Shown piece by piece: positions 54,177 through 62,756 of a stretch of DNA of 64,000 bases (position 1 is the first letter of the stretch; every line of letters starts with the position of its first letter). The stretch comes from Bacteroidales bacterium (GTDB taxonomy: Bacteria; Bacteroidota; Bacteroidia; Bacteroidales; F082). Location of the stretch: NCBI GenBank assembly GCA_016936505.1, contig JAFGXS010000046.1, positions 1-64,000 of the forward strand, given 5' to 3'. The notes beneath the pieces were generated by a model. It did not search any database. It was not told the origin of the DNA and saw nothing but the letters and a program-made list of their open reading frames with translations. Both the position numbers and the translations under genes were made by a program.

Positions 54177-56069
54177 TTACTCCAGCTCCAAATCTAAAGC
54201 ATCTTTCAAATCACGCATTACCGAATATTTTTCCATCATTTCATCAAAGCGCTCCTTTTCGGTAAAAGCCTGTTTAACTTCATCTCTTTCCATAACACTG
54301 GGACTCAGTGTTATCTGGTTATTGTTTAATTCTGTTTTCAGAAAATTCAGCAATATGGAGTTATTCAACTGGTCTTTTGTGATCAGAATATTGGGAACCT
54401 TGTATTCAATTACATAATCAGGCCCAAGTGTCGGGTTCGACTGCACCAAAGTATTTACAAAACTTGGCGATTGTTCCCTGTAATTTTCTACAAACTGTTT
54501 CCAACATTCCTCCAGCTTTTCCTGAGTAAACTCGGTAATAATTACAGGTTCTTCCTGATTGGCCTTTTCCTGCATCTCTTTTATGGAGCGTAAGCCTCCC
54601 TTAATAGAAATATTTCTGATGGAACGACCTGTACCTGATAAAGTTGCAGGCTTTCGTTCTATTTTACGATGTATAACCTTCGGTACAAACTCTTTCTTTT
54701 CCACTTCAGGCGCCACTAAAGTTTCAATATTCTGATCCGGCAAAGGATTATCTTCCGGAACTTCTTCAATCAAATTTTCCGGATTTTCAATCACTGGAAC
54801 ATTTTCGCTATGAACCGGTTCTGTTTTTTCCTCTTCAACAACCGGTTTCTTTGCTTCTTCCTGCTTTTGTTTTATTTCTTCAACGACATCCTGTTTTGGC
54901 TTTTCAGACTGCTGATAAACCGGACGTTTTTCCTTAACCTTTTCTATCACAACAACTTCTTCGGAAACTAAACTCTCTGCATTAATAATGCTCAGCTGAG
55001 TCATGGCAATCTCAACATGAAGCCGTTTGTTGTTGCTGTTTTTATAATTAAGGTCGTATTGATTAACCAACTCCAGTGCCTTAAATAAGAAAGCACGACT
55101 GCATCTCTGAGCCTGGTCCTGATATCTTTCTCTCAAACTTTGTCCCGACTCAAACAACGAAACAGTTTTAGGGTTCTTGACAACTAATAGATTTCTGAAG
55201 TGTTCATTTAGTCCGGTAAGAAAATCCTGCCCGTCAAAACCATTCTGTAGAATCTCATTAAAAATCAGCAAAACCGTTGACAAATCACCTGAAACCAAAG
55301 CATCTGTTACCCTGAAATAATATTCAAAATCAAGAATATTCAGATTCTCTATCACATCTTTGTAGGTAATCTGCTCCCCACTGAAACTGGCTATCTGATC
55401 GAAGGTGGAAAGAGCATCTCTTAAGGCTCCGTCAGCCTTTTGCGCAATAACATGCAATGCTTCTTCCTCTGCAACAATATGTTCGCTTTTCGCAACATAA
55501 TTCAAATGTCCGGCAATATCTGAAACGCCAATTCTTTTGAAGTCAAAAATCTGACAACGGGAAAGAATAGTAGGAATAATCTTATGCTTCTCAGTAGTTG
55601 CCAGAATAAACTTAGCATATGCAGGAGGTTCTTCCAGAGTTTTCAGAAAAGCATTAAAAGCTGCCGTTGAAAGCATGTGAACCTCATCAATAATGTAGAC
55701 TTTATATTTTCCTGCCTGGGGAGGAATACGTACCTGTTCCACCAGCTTACGGATATCTTCCACAGAATTGTTGGAAGCAGCATCCAGTTCGTGGATATTG
55801 AAAGAAGCATTTTCATTGAAAGCACGACACGATTCACATTCATTGCAAGGTTCTCCATCAGAAGTCGGGTTCAGACAGTTGATGGTCTTGGCCATAATAC
55901 GGGCACAGGTAGTCTTCCCCACTCCTCGCGGTCCGGTAAATAAAAATGCCTGGGCCAGATGTCCGGTTAAAATGGCATTCTTTAAAGTAGAGATGATAGA
56001 ATCCTGACCCACAACCTGTACAAAGGTAGACGGACGGTATTTTCGGGCCGAAACAATGAAGTTGTCCAT
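54177..56069 (-). CDS. dnaX: DNA polymerase III subunit gamma/tau
   Basis: 630 aa from the ATG at 56069 (MDNFIVSARKYRP); the longer frame adds ten residues without family support. Walker A GPRGVGKTTCARI, zinc-binding C-x8-C-x2-C-x2-C-type cluster around CLNPTSDGEPCNECESC, DEVHML (Walker B), and TTEKHKIIPTILSRC. Residues about 380-500 are a Glu/Lys-rich linker, and the end is a tau-like helical domain. The complete ORF encodes a tau-length product; whether a gamma form arises by frameshift is not shown. Confidence 0.96.
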   Translation of the reverse strand: MDNFIVSARKYRPSTFVQVVGQDSIISTLKNAILTGHLAQAFLFTGPRGVGKTTCARIMAKTINCLNPTSDGEPCNECESCRAFNENASFNIHELDAASNNSVEDIRKLVEQVRIPPQAGKYKVYIIDEVHMLSTAAFNAFLKTLEEPPAYAKFILATTEKHKIIPTILSRCQIFDFKRIGVSDIAGHLNYVAKSEHIVAEEEALHVIAQKADGALRDALSTFDQIASFSGEQITYKDVIENLNILDFEYYFRVTDALVSGDLSTVLLIFNEILQNGFDGQDFLTGLNEHFRNLLVVKNPKTVSLFESGQSLRERYQDQAQRCSRAFLFKALELVNQYDLNYKNSNNKRLHVEIAMTQLSIINAESLVSEEVVVIEKVKEKRPVYQQSEKPKQDVVEEIKQKQEEAKKPVVEEEKTEPVHSENVPVIENPENLIEEVPEDNPLPDQNIETLVAPEVEKKEFVPKVIHRKIERKPATLSGTGRSIRNISIKGGLRSIKEMQEKANQEEPVIITEFTQEKLEECWKQFVENYREQSPSFVNTLVQSNPTLGPDYVIEYKVPNILITKDQLNNSILLNFLKTELNNNQITLSPSVMERDEVKQAFTEKERFDEMMEKYSVMRDLKDALDLELE

Positions 56070-56087
56070 ACAATCAATTTTGAAAGT

Positions 56088-56095
56088 CAAAAGTA
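56088..56095 (-). promoter_or_regulatory. -7 promoter box for dnaX
   Basis: Minus-strand TACTTTTG is an exact TAnnTTTG match, 18 bases before the dnaX ATG. Confidence 0.45.
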
Positions 56096-56174
56096 ACAAA
56101 ATTCAGTGCGGAATGAGAGCAAAAAAACAGAAAAGCCTGAACAATTTTACTTCAGAAATGCTCCTAAACGAAAA

Positions 56175-56201
56175 AACCCGGACTCATAAAGAGCCCGGGC
56201 A
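56175..56201 (-). terminator. Intrinsic terminator of rpsT
   Basis: Stem CCCGGACTC/GAGCCCGGG with one A-C-type mismatch and a five-base loop, then a run of T on the minus strand. Confidence 0.85.
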
Positions 56202-56222
56202 CAGTATCTTTCAATAAAATAA

Positions 56223-56477
56223 TTAGTTCAGCGCGTGAGCGTATTTAGTAATCTTTGATTTCAGGTTACCGGCTTTGTTTTTGTGAATGATATTTCTCTT
56301 AGCCAGTTTGTCAATCATAGCATACAATTTTGGCAATTGCTCTTCTGCTTCTTTTTTATCTTCCAGAGTACGAAACTTGCGAACGGCATTACGCATGGTT
56401 TTTGCATAATAGCGGTTGTGCAATTTTTTTGTTTCATTTTGTCTGATGCGCTTGATTGCTGATTTGTGATTAGCCAT
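56223..56477 (-). CDS. rpsT: 30S ribosomal protein S20
   Basis: 84 aa. Basic, fully helical; [35 protein letters not shown] and [21 protein letters not shown] are the standard S20 segments. It binds 16S rRNA in the 30S body. Own promoter and terminator. Confidence 0.97.
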   Translation of the reverse strand: MANHKSAIKRIRQNETKKLHNRYYAKTMRNAVRKFRTLEDKKEAEEQLPKLYAMIDKLAKRNIIHKNKAGNLKSKITKYAHALN

Positions 56478-56516
56478 AATATTTCTGTGTTGTATTTACT
56501 ATTCCTTTTGGGCGTG

Positions 56517-56524
56517 CAAAATTA
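56517..56524 (-). promoter_or_regulatory. -7 promoter box for rpsT
   Basis: Minus-strand TAATTTTG, an exact TAnnTTTG match, 39 bases before the ATG at 56477. Confidence 0.5.
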
Positions 56525-56567
56525 AACAAACTTTTTGTATTAAAAAGCATTTTTGCACAATTTATTT

Positions 56568-57857
56568 TCATGAAGTTAAAATTTCTCCTGTCAGTACGGG
56601 TTCGTCTGTCATCTCAATGTCAGTAAGTTTCACCTTATAGAACTTATTTCTTCTTAAATCTTTCTGCTTTATTACCACAGGAACGTAGTGCTCTCCATAT
56701 CCTGTAGCAAAACCATTTTTATCAAATTGTTCCACTAAAACAGTCTGTTCTTTGCCAACAAACGAACGACGGTATTCCATTTTCATATCGTCTGAAAGCT
56801 GGCGAACCAGTTCAGAACGCCTTGTTTTTTCCTTTTCAGGAATCTGATTATCCATACGCTCAGCACGCGTTCCACGACGAACACTGTATTTAAACGTATG
56901 AATGTGACCAAAACCAACTTCCTTCAAAACCTTTAATGTTTCCTGAAAATTTTCTTCTGTTTCACCCGGAAAACCGACAATTATATCGGTAGTCAGGTTA
57001 AAACCGGGATAGCGGCTGCGGATGTTTTCAGAAAGTTCCTTGAAAAACTTAGCTGTGTACATCCGGCGCATTTTCAGCAAGACATCTTCAGAACCGCTTT
57101 GCAAACAAATATGCATGTGCGGAGCCAGTTTCGGGTTCTCAAATAACCTGAAGAAACTTTCAGAATAACCGTCCGGCTCAATGGAAGAAATCCGAACCCT
57201 GAAATCGCCGGGAATAGCCAGAATTTCTTCTACCAATTGTTCAAAATCGGTTGTTTCATCTTTATAGCGACCAATATTCACACCCGTCAGAACCACTTCC
57301 TTATATCCAAACTCCACAACCTGACGAATATTTTCAAGAATATCTTTTTTTGTACGACTGGTAGCCCTGCCCCTAACTTTTGGAATAATGCAAAAAGTAC
57401 AGAAGTTATCACAACCATCCTGAATTTTAATCAGGCTTCGGGTATGAAAAGTTTCATCGGCTGGTTCATAGCCAAAAAGGTCTTTGGCAAAAGTATCAGG
57501 GGTAACTACCTCTCCATTAAAATAAGCATCCACAAGCGAAGTGATGGAAGATTTATGATCGTTGTCCACAACAAAATCAACCTTTTCGCTTTTTTCCAGA
57601 TCTTCCTTATAATTCGTTGCCATACAACCGGTCACAATCTTCAACGAACCTGGATGCAAGCGGTTCACATGGTTCATTACCTGCTTCGATTTATGGTCGC
57701 TTTGATTGGTCACAGTACAGGTATTCACCACATAAACATCAGCTTCTTCCTCAAAGTCAACCACCTGGTATTTCTTTTTTGAAAACTGCGATACCAAAGC
57801 ATCAGTTTCAAAAAGATTCAGGCGACAGCCCAGTGTTTTAAATGCAATTTTTTTCAT
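56568..57857 (-). CDS. mtaB: tRNA t6A37 methylthiotransferase MtaB
   Basis: 429 aa from the ATG at 57857 (MKKIAFKTLGCRLN); an in-frame ATG four codons earlier overlaps the miaB stop and cannot be excluded. The N-terminal cluster Cys are in TLGCRLN, NTCTVTN and VTGCMA. The radical SAM cluster is CDNFCTFC. A C-terminal TRAM-like region follows (GKEQTVLVEQF). MtaB adds a methylthio group to t6A37 in tRNA. Directly after miaB, with which it shares two-cluster chemistry. Confidence 0.94.
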   Translation of the reverse strand: MKKIAFKTLGCRLNLFETDALVSQFSKKKYQVVDFEEEADVYVVNTCTVTNQSDHKSKQVMNHVNRLHPGSLKIVTGCMATNYKEDLEKSEKVDFVVDNDHKSSITSLVDAYFNGEVVTPDTFAKDLFGYEPADETFHTRSLIKIQDGCDNFCTFCIIPKVRGRATSRTKKDILENIRQVVEFGYKEVVLTGVNIGRYKDETTDFEQLVEEILAIPGDFRVRISSIEPDGYSESFFRLFENPKLAPHMHICLQSGSEDVLLKMRRMYTAKFFKELSENIRSRYPGFNLTTDIIVGFPGETEENFQETLKVLKEVGFGHIHTFKYSVRRGTRAERMDNQIPEKEKTRRSELVRQLSDDMKMEYRRSFVGKEQTVLVEQFDKNGFATGYGEHYVPVVIKQKDLRRNKFYKVKLTDIEMTDEPVLTGEILTS

Positions 57858-57861
57858 ATCC

Positions 57862-59301
57862 TCAGGCAACTACTTTCTGACTAACCAAAACTCCTTCGGT
57901 TGAGAAAGGAGCAACACTTTCAATTTTTACTTTTGCAAATTCACCAATCAAAGAAGCATCATCAGAAGCAAAACGGACAATAATTTTTCCTTCGGTTAAA
58001 GCAGACAAATATCCTTCTTTGCGGTCTTTTCCTCGAACTACCACATCCATCGTTTTACCAATCAGCGACTTGTTGTACTCCAGAGAATGCTTCATCAATT
58101 CATCCGTCAGCAAATGATAGCGTCTTTTCTTTTCTGCTTTCGGAACATCATCTTCCCAACGAGAACTGGCAGCACCAGGACGTACTGAGTATTGCGCAAT
58201 GTAAGCCATATTGTATTTAAACTCTTCCATGGCCTTTCGCGTATTTTCCAGTTGCTCCTCAGTTTCTCCGGTAAAGCCGACAATGATATCAGTAAACAAG
58301 GTTGCTTCCGGAATCAGGCGACGAATGGTGTCTACAATTCTGCGGTATTTTGCCATAGTATGTTTTCGGTTCATCCGAATCAAAACCTCTTCATCACCCG
58401 ACTGAATAGGCAAATGAATTTGCTTGGCCAGACACTGATGTTCAGCAATTACTTCAATCACATCATCGGTCATATCACGGGGATGCGGAGAAGTAAAATA
58501 GACCCAGAATTTCTTTCCGGCCGAATCGCCGTATTTTCCAATCTCTTTCAGCAGTTGTGCAAATGAGAGTTCTTCTCCTTTTTTATCCAGCCCATAGGAA
58601 TTTACATTCTGTCCCAGCAGGGTGATAGATTTATATCCTTTTTCAACCAAATCTTTCAGCTCACGCAGAATTTCTCCGGAAGGCCTTGACACTTCACGTC
58701 CGCGCGTATAAGGAACGGCACAGAACGAACAAAACTTATTACATCCATTCTGAATGGGAATAAATGCTTCGTAACCTGAAGCATATTTGGGAGTAATGTG
58801 CCAGAAATCTTCAATTCCCTTTTCGGGACTTAAAATACTTTTTTGGGTACCGGGCAATTCTGCTTTATCCATACGAAAAGCAGCTTCGTTTCTGCTTTCA
58901 GTCTTAGGCTTTTCCCAATCGTTCCAACCGGCATCCAGTGTTTGAACCCCTGCCGGGGTTACCACACCATATTGCCTGATCATGTCGGGCAAAGCAGGCA
59001 AATCACTCATAGGAAATACCATATCAAATTGTTTCAGAAATTTCTCGCGGTCGGCAGGCAAAACACAACCCGTAACAAAAGTCAGCAGATTTTTTTTGTT
59101 TTTCCATTTGTTCCACTTCCTGATCTGGGTATAAACCTTATCGATGGCCTTCTGGCGAACCGAACAGGCTATCACTCCCAGCAAATTAGCTTCATCTTCC
59201 TGATCGGTAGGTTCAAACCCCATTTTTTCCAGAACATCCTGAACCCTTTCCCCATCGGAAATATTCATTTGGCAACCCAGCTGTACAATATGATATTTCA
59301 T
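57862..59301 (-). CDS. miaB: tRNA i6A37 methylthiotransferase MiaB-like
   Basis: 479 aa. N-terminal cluster Cys10 (LGCQMN), Cys46 (ACSVRQKAIDKVY) and Cys79 (TGC). Radical SAM cluster Cys187, Cys191 and Cys194 (NGCNKFCSFC). TRAM domain at the end. About 30 residues more than E. coli MiaB separate the two cluster regions (roughly 110-170). The opening MKYHIVQLGCQMN and SDLPALPDMI look like the MiaB form I associate with candidate phyla, so transfer is possible. Followed by mtaB at a gap of four bases. Confidence 0.88.
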   Translation of the reverse strand: MKYHIVQLGCQMNISDGERVQDVLEKMGFEPTDQEDEANLLGVIACSVRQKAIDKVYTQIRKWNKWKNKKNLLTFVTGCVLPADREKFLKQFDMVFPMSDLPALPDMIRQYGVVTPAGVQTLDAGWNDWEKPKTESRNEAAFRMDKAELPGTQKSILSPEKGIEDFWHITPKYASGYEAFIPIQNGCNKFCSFCAVPYTRGREVSRPSGEILRELKDLVEKGYKSITLLGQNVNSYGLDKKGEELSFAQLLKEIGKYGDSAGKKFWVYFTSPHPRDMTDDVIEVIAEHQCLAKQIHLPIQSGDEEVLIRMNRKHTMAKYRRIVDTIRRLIPEATLFTDIIVGFTGETEEQLENTRKAMEEFKYNMAYIAQYSVRPGAASSRWEDDVPKAEKKRRYHLLTDELMKHSLEYNKSLIGKTMDVVVRGKDRKEGYLSALTEGKIIVRFASDDASLIGEFAKVKIESVAPFSTEGVLVSQKVVA

Positions 59302-59334
59302 AATTTACCTTTCTTTAATGCTCAGTTTAAATGA

Positions 59335-59988
59335 TTAAAAATAAACCTCAGCATGTAAATGATCCTGCGGAATTCCTTTTTCTTCCAATAAATCCATGGC
59401 ATCACGGATCATTTCAAAATTCCCACAAAGGAAACAATGCGTATTCTTATCAATATCTACCTGTTTGATATAATCTGTAACTCTTCCCCGGAAACTACCT
59501 TTATCATCGCGACTCGTACAGGAAATATAGCGATCCTTATCATAATGATCACTTTCGAAACTGGCGTCAGAATAGCGAATACCATGCAACAGTTTATAAT
59601 TCAATCCTGGAACACTTTTCACCATGCTGTGAAAAGGCGAAATACCGGTACCACTGGCAATGAAAAGAAAAGGGTTCACCTCAGCCTTAAAATCTTCTTC
59701 AATAGTGAAGAAACCAAATGGCCCCTGAACCTCAACTTCATCTCCGGGTTTCAGCTTACGCAAAACCTTGGACACCTCTCCGTCAGAAACTTCTTTTACC
59801 AGCACTTCAAGTGCCTCATCATTTATTCCGCTGTAAATAGAATACTCACGGTGATGGATATCACCGGCTTTGCCCAGCAGTACATGCTGTCCGGGTTCAA
59901 AGGTCATTCCTTTACGTTCTATTTCCAGAATAAATGCTGAATCAGCCAGTTCCCTAACGTTTAATATTTTGTGATACTGATCACTCAT
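59335..59988 (-). CDS. Ferredoxin--NADP reductase-like flavoprotein
   Basis: 217 aa from the ATG at 59988 (MSDQYHKILNVREL); the longer frame has 46 residues unlike the family. FAD motif REYSIYSG, NAD(P) motif FIASGTGISPFHSM and the ending CFLCGNFEMIRDAMDLLEEKGIPQDHLHAEVYF fit the ferredoxin/flavodoxin reductase group. A general electron-transfer role; ferredoxin is not adjacent. Own promoter. Confidence 0.9.
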   Translation of the reverse strand: MSDQYHKILNVRELADSAFILEIERKGMTFEPGQHVLLGKAGDIHHREYSIYSGINDEALEVLVKEVSDGEVSKVLRKLKPGDEVEVQGPFGFFTIEEDFKAEVNPFLFIASGTGISPFHSMVKSVPGLNYKLLHGIRYSDASFESDHYDKDRYISCTSRDDKGSFRGRVTDYIKQVDIDKNTHCFLCGNFEMIRDAMDLLEEKGIPQDHLHAEVYF

Positions 59989-60057
59989 TATATAATTGTT
60001 TTTTTGATGACAATTTATTTTAAAACAGTAAAAAACGTGGGTTAATTTTTGGGTTGG

Positions 60058-60065
60058 CAAAATTA
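60058..60065 (-). promoter_or_regulatory. -7 promoter box for the ferredoxin reductase gene
   Basis: Minus-strand TAATTTTG, an exact TAnnTTTG match, 69 bases before the ATG at 59988. Divergent from the operon at 60141. Confidence 0.45.
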
Positions 60066-60090
60066 ATGATTTTTTGCTTTTGAAAATCAC

Positions 60091-60121
60091 TTTGTTAGAA
60101 TCAATAAAAAAAGTAATTTTA
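60091..60121 (+). promoter_or_regulatory. Promoter of the GTPase-signalling operon
   Basis: TTTG at 60091-60094 and TAATTTTA at 60114-60121 (seven of eight matches to TAnnTTTG), 19 bases apart. Start near 60127, 14 bases before the ATG. Confidence 0.5.
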
Positions 60122-60140
60122 TGCAATTAATAGTGTTACC

Positions 60141-60539
60141 ATGGATCAACACAAAAACAACGAAGAAGACAATCTCTATCGTATAAGGGAAATTTTGTTT
60201 GGAGAAGACCTTCAAACTGTTAATCAGCGTTTCTCTGAGCTCAAATCTGAATGGGAAGAAAACCTTTCCACACTTAAGGCTGCAACCGAAGAACATCTTG
60301 AGAACCTTAAGTCTTTTCAGGAAAACCAAACCGAGCAACTGGAAGAAATAAAAAATGAATTTCAGGAAAAAATTCTGGCATTAAAGCAGGAAATCGGCGA
60401 ACAGGTCGGTTTGCTTGAGCAACAAATCAAGAATAACGAACAGTTGGTAAGTAATGAACTTTCTGTACTCAAAGAAAAACAGGTAAGTAAAGCTGAATTG
60501 GCGGACCTGCTGAAAGGCATCATTGACAAACTGCAATAG
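60141..60539 (+). CDS. Coiled-coil protein, first gene of the GTPase operon
   Basis: 132 aa. After a short start (MDQHKNNEEDNLYRIREILFG) nearly all of it is heptad-like charged sequence (RFSELKSEWEENLSTLKAAT, then KNEFQEKILALKQEIGEQ). No membrane segment or signal peptide, so cytoplasmic. No family recognised. Only seven bases separate it from the OmpA-like gene, and it probably binds that protein or the GTPase; this is inference. Confidence 0.85.
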   Translation: MDQHKNNEEDNLYRIREILFGEDLQTVNQRFSELKSEWEENLSTLKAATEEHLENLKSFQENQTEQLEEIKNEFQEKILALKQEIGEQVGLLEQQIKNNEQLVSNELSVLKEKQVSKAELADLLKGIIDKLQ

Positions 60540-60545
60540 TAAAAT

Positions 60546-62264
60546 ATGACAGCAAAAAAATCAGACCCTTCTATGGACGAACTGTCAAAAAAACTGACAT
60601 TGCAGGCTCAGTTGGAAGAAGTTCGTAAGCTGCTTACCGGCTACGACCGCAAAGAACTGGCCGAGTTAAACAGACTATTGAAAGATAAGGATGCCTTTGC
60701 AGAACAAATCAGTCAGTTATTACCCGATGCGTTCAACATACTGGTTCAAAACGGTACTGTAACTCTTGAAACCATCCAACCCATGGTGGAAGATGTTTTA
60801 AAGGAGAGCATCCGGAAAAATCCGAGAACTCTTTCTGATATCCTCTTTCCCATTATGATGCCTGCCATCAGAAAAGCTGTGGCTGAAGATATTAAAAGGA
60901 TGCTCGAATCGGTCAACAACACACTGGAACATGGTTTTTCACCAAAAAGACTGGGCTGGCGTTTACAATCGATTTTTTCAGGAAAAAGCTATGGCGAAAT
61001 TGTTCTTTCTCATGCTTACATTTACCAGGTTAAACAGGTATTTCTGATCCATAAAGAAACCGGACTGCTACTGGCTCAAACCGGAAATGATAAAAGTACA
61101 GATGCCGATCTGGTTTCAGCCATGCTGACTGCGATCAAGGATTTTGTTCAGGATTCCTTTCATTCTGAAAACGACAGCCTCGACAGCATTCAGGTGGGAA
61201 AACTGAACATCTGGATTGAACAGGGGCCAAAAGCGCTTATTGCTGCCATAGTTGAAGGCAATATTCCCCAGAATTACCGTATTCTGCTCAAAGAAAATCT
61301 GGAAGGAATCCATATCGACTATTCCTATGAACTGGAACATTTCTCAGGTGACACCGCCCGGTTTCAGAATGATGAGAAATTACTGGATGAATGCATCCAG
61401 CAGGAAAAAAAACCTGAAAAGAAAAGAAAACCCGTTGCCGCCATTTTGCTCTTATTTCTGATTCTGGGCACACTGGTTTACTGGATTTACAGCTTGGTTG
61501 ATCAGCGCATCCGTTTCGATAGCGTGGTATCAGGCTTAAAAGAATTACCGGGTGTTGTGGTTACTGAAACCGGAAAACAAAATGGAGTCTTTTACGTTTG
61601 CGGGCTTCGCGATCCTTTGGTTAAAATCCCCGACAAATTGTTCTCCAAAAACAAGTTTGCTCCAGACAATATTCTGCTTAAACTCAAACCCTATATTTCA
61701 CTGGAACCTTCTGTTATTTTAAAACGAGTGAAGAAAAACATCACTTCAGAAACTGATATCCGCTACAGTTACCGCAATGACACATTATTTGTTTCCGGAG
61801 AAGCCAGCAGGTTGTGGATGACTGATGCAGAAAAAAAATCCCTCCTGATTCCGGGGATCAGCACCGTCGTATTTCTGAATGCACCAAAAACAATCCGTAA
61901 TTTTCCTATAGAACATTACCTGTATATTTTTGCCTTCAACAGCGATAGTATCCCTCAAACTGAGCAGCTGCATTTCATCGACATCGTAAACCAAACACGA
62001 TCGATGCTGAACTTTAACTTTGACCAGGATTCTGTTCCGGTCATCGTTGCTCTTTCACACACAAATATCGACGGTAACAAATCAGGCAACAAAATCATCG
62101 CACAACAACGTGCCGACAAATTTATTAACCTGATGATCCAGCAGGGTATTCCACCAGAGGTTCTCATTCCAAAAGTTGTTGTTATGAAACCGAATGACAC
62201 AACATACCCGCTGCGATCAGTAACTTTTAAAATTGAATACGCTAAATCCATCAAGCATGATTAA
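60546..62264 (+). CDS. Inner-membrane OmpA-like protein with possible roadblock/longin-like region
   Basis: 572 aa. Residues 1-130 are helical (QLEEVRKLLTGYDRKELAELNRLL). About 155-270 contains QVKQVFLIHKETGLLLAQTG, DADLVSAMLTAIKDFVQDSF and KALIAAIVEGNIPQNYRILLKENLEGIHIDY, the alternating pattern of longin/roadblock folds that bind small GTPases; this is my reading and not certain. A single membrane helix is at about 298-320 after a Lys-rich stretch, and an OmpA-like peptidoglycan-binding domain is at about 460-568 (IIAQQRADKFINLMIQQGIPPEVL). So the N-terminal part is cytoplasmic, the C-terminal part periplasmic. Its last eight bases overlap the GTPase gene. Confidence 0.85.
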   Translation: MTAKKSDPSMDELSKKLTLQAQLEEVRKLLTGYDRKELAELNRLLKDKDAFAEQISQLLPDAFNILVQNGTVTLETIQPMVEDVLKESIRKNPRTLSDILFPIMMPAIRKAVAEDIKRMLESVNNTLEHGFSPKRLGWRLQSIFSGKSYGEIVLSHAYIYQVKQVFLIHKETGLLLAQTGNDKSTDADLVSAMLTAIKDFVQDSFHSENDSLDSIQVGKLNIWIEQGPKALIAAIVEGNIPQNYRILLKENLEGIHIDYSYELEHFSGDTARFQNDEKLLDECIQQEKKPEKKRKPVAAILLLFLILGTLVYWIYSLVDQRIRFDSVVSGLKELPGVVVTETGKQNGVFYVCGLRDPLVKIPDKLFSKNKFAPDNILLKLKPYISLEPSVILKRVKKNITSETDIRYSYRNDTLFVSGEASRLWMTDAEKKSLLIPGISTVVFLNAPKTIRNFPIEHYLYIFAFNSDSIPQTEQLHFIDIVNQTRSMLNFNFDQDSVPVIVALSHTNIDGNKSGNKIIAQQRADKFINLMIQQGIPPEVLIPKVVVMKPNDTTYPLRSVTFKIEYAKSIKHD

Positions 62265-62751
62265 GAAAAAAATAGCCATGTTGGGCTCTTTTGCTGTAGG
62301 AAAAACCAGTCTGGTACAAAGGTTTGTACACAGCATTTTTTCTGAAAAATACCATACTACCATTGGTGTAAAAATCGACCAGAAGATTATTACCATCGAC
62401 CATCAGGATGTGAACCTGCTTTTGTGGGATATTCATGGTGAGGATGAGTTCCAAAAAGTTAAACCCGCTTATGTAATGGGATCATCAGGTTACTTTGTAG
62501 TGATGGATGGAACCCGGAGAAAAACAATGGAAATTGGTTTTGAACTCAACGAAATGGCTAAAAAAGTAGCCGGGAATATTCCCTTTATTGTCCTCATCAA
62601 CAAATCGGACCAGAAAGAGCAGTGGGAAATTTCAGACGATGATATTCAGGAAATGAAAGACAAAGGTATTGAAGTCTTTCTGACCAGTGCTAAGGACGGA
62701 AACCATGTTGAAGAGGCATTTACTATACTGGCACAAAAAACAATGATATAA
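62257..62751 (+). CDS. Rab/Ras-like small GTPase
   Basis: 164 aa from the ATG at 62257 (MIKKKIAMLGSFAVGKTS); the longer frame has nine unsupported residues. All nucleotide motifs are present: G1 GSFAVGKTS (10-18), G2 YHTTIGVK with Thr35, G3 WDIHGED (57-63), G4 NKSD (115-118), G5 TSAKD (143-147). The fold is the Ras superfamily type found in scattered bacteria. The position of Ras Gln61 is Glu62 here. Overlaps the OmpA-like gene and is followed by the kinase five bases later. Confidence 0.93.
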   Translation: MIKKKIAMLGSFAVGKTSLVQRFVHSIFSEKYHTTIGVKIDQKIITIDHQDVNLLLWDIHGEDEFQKVKPAYVMGSSGYFVVMDGTRRKTMEIGFELNEMAKKVAGNIPFIVLINKSDQKEQWEISDDDIQEMKDKGIEVFLTSAKDGNHVEEAFTILAQKTMI

Positions 62752-62756
62752 ATACC

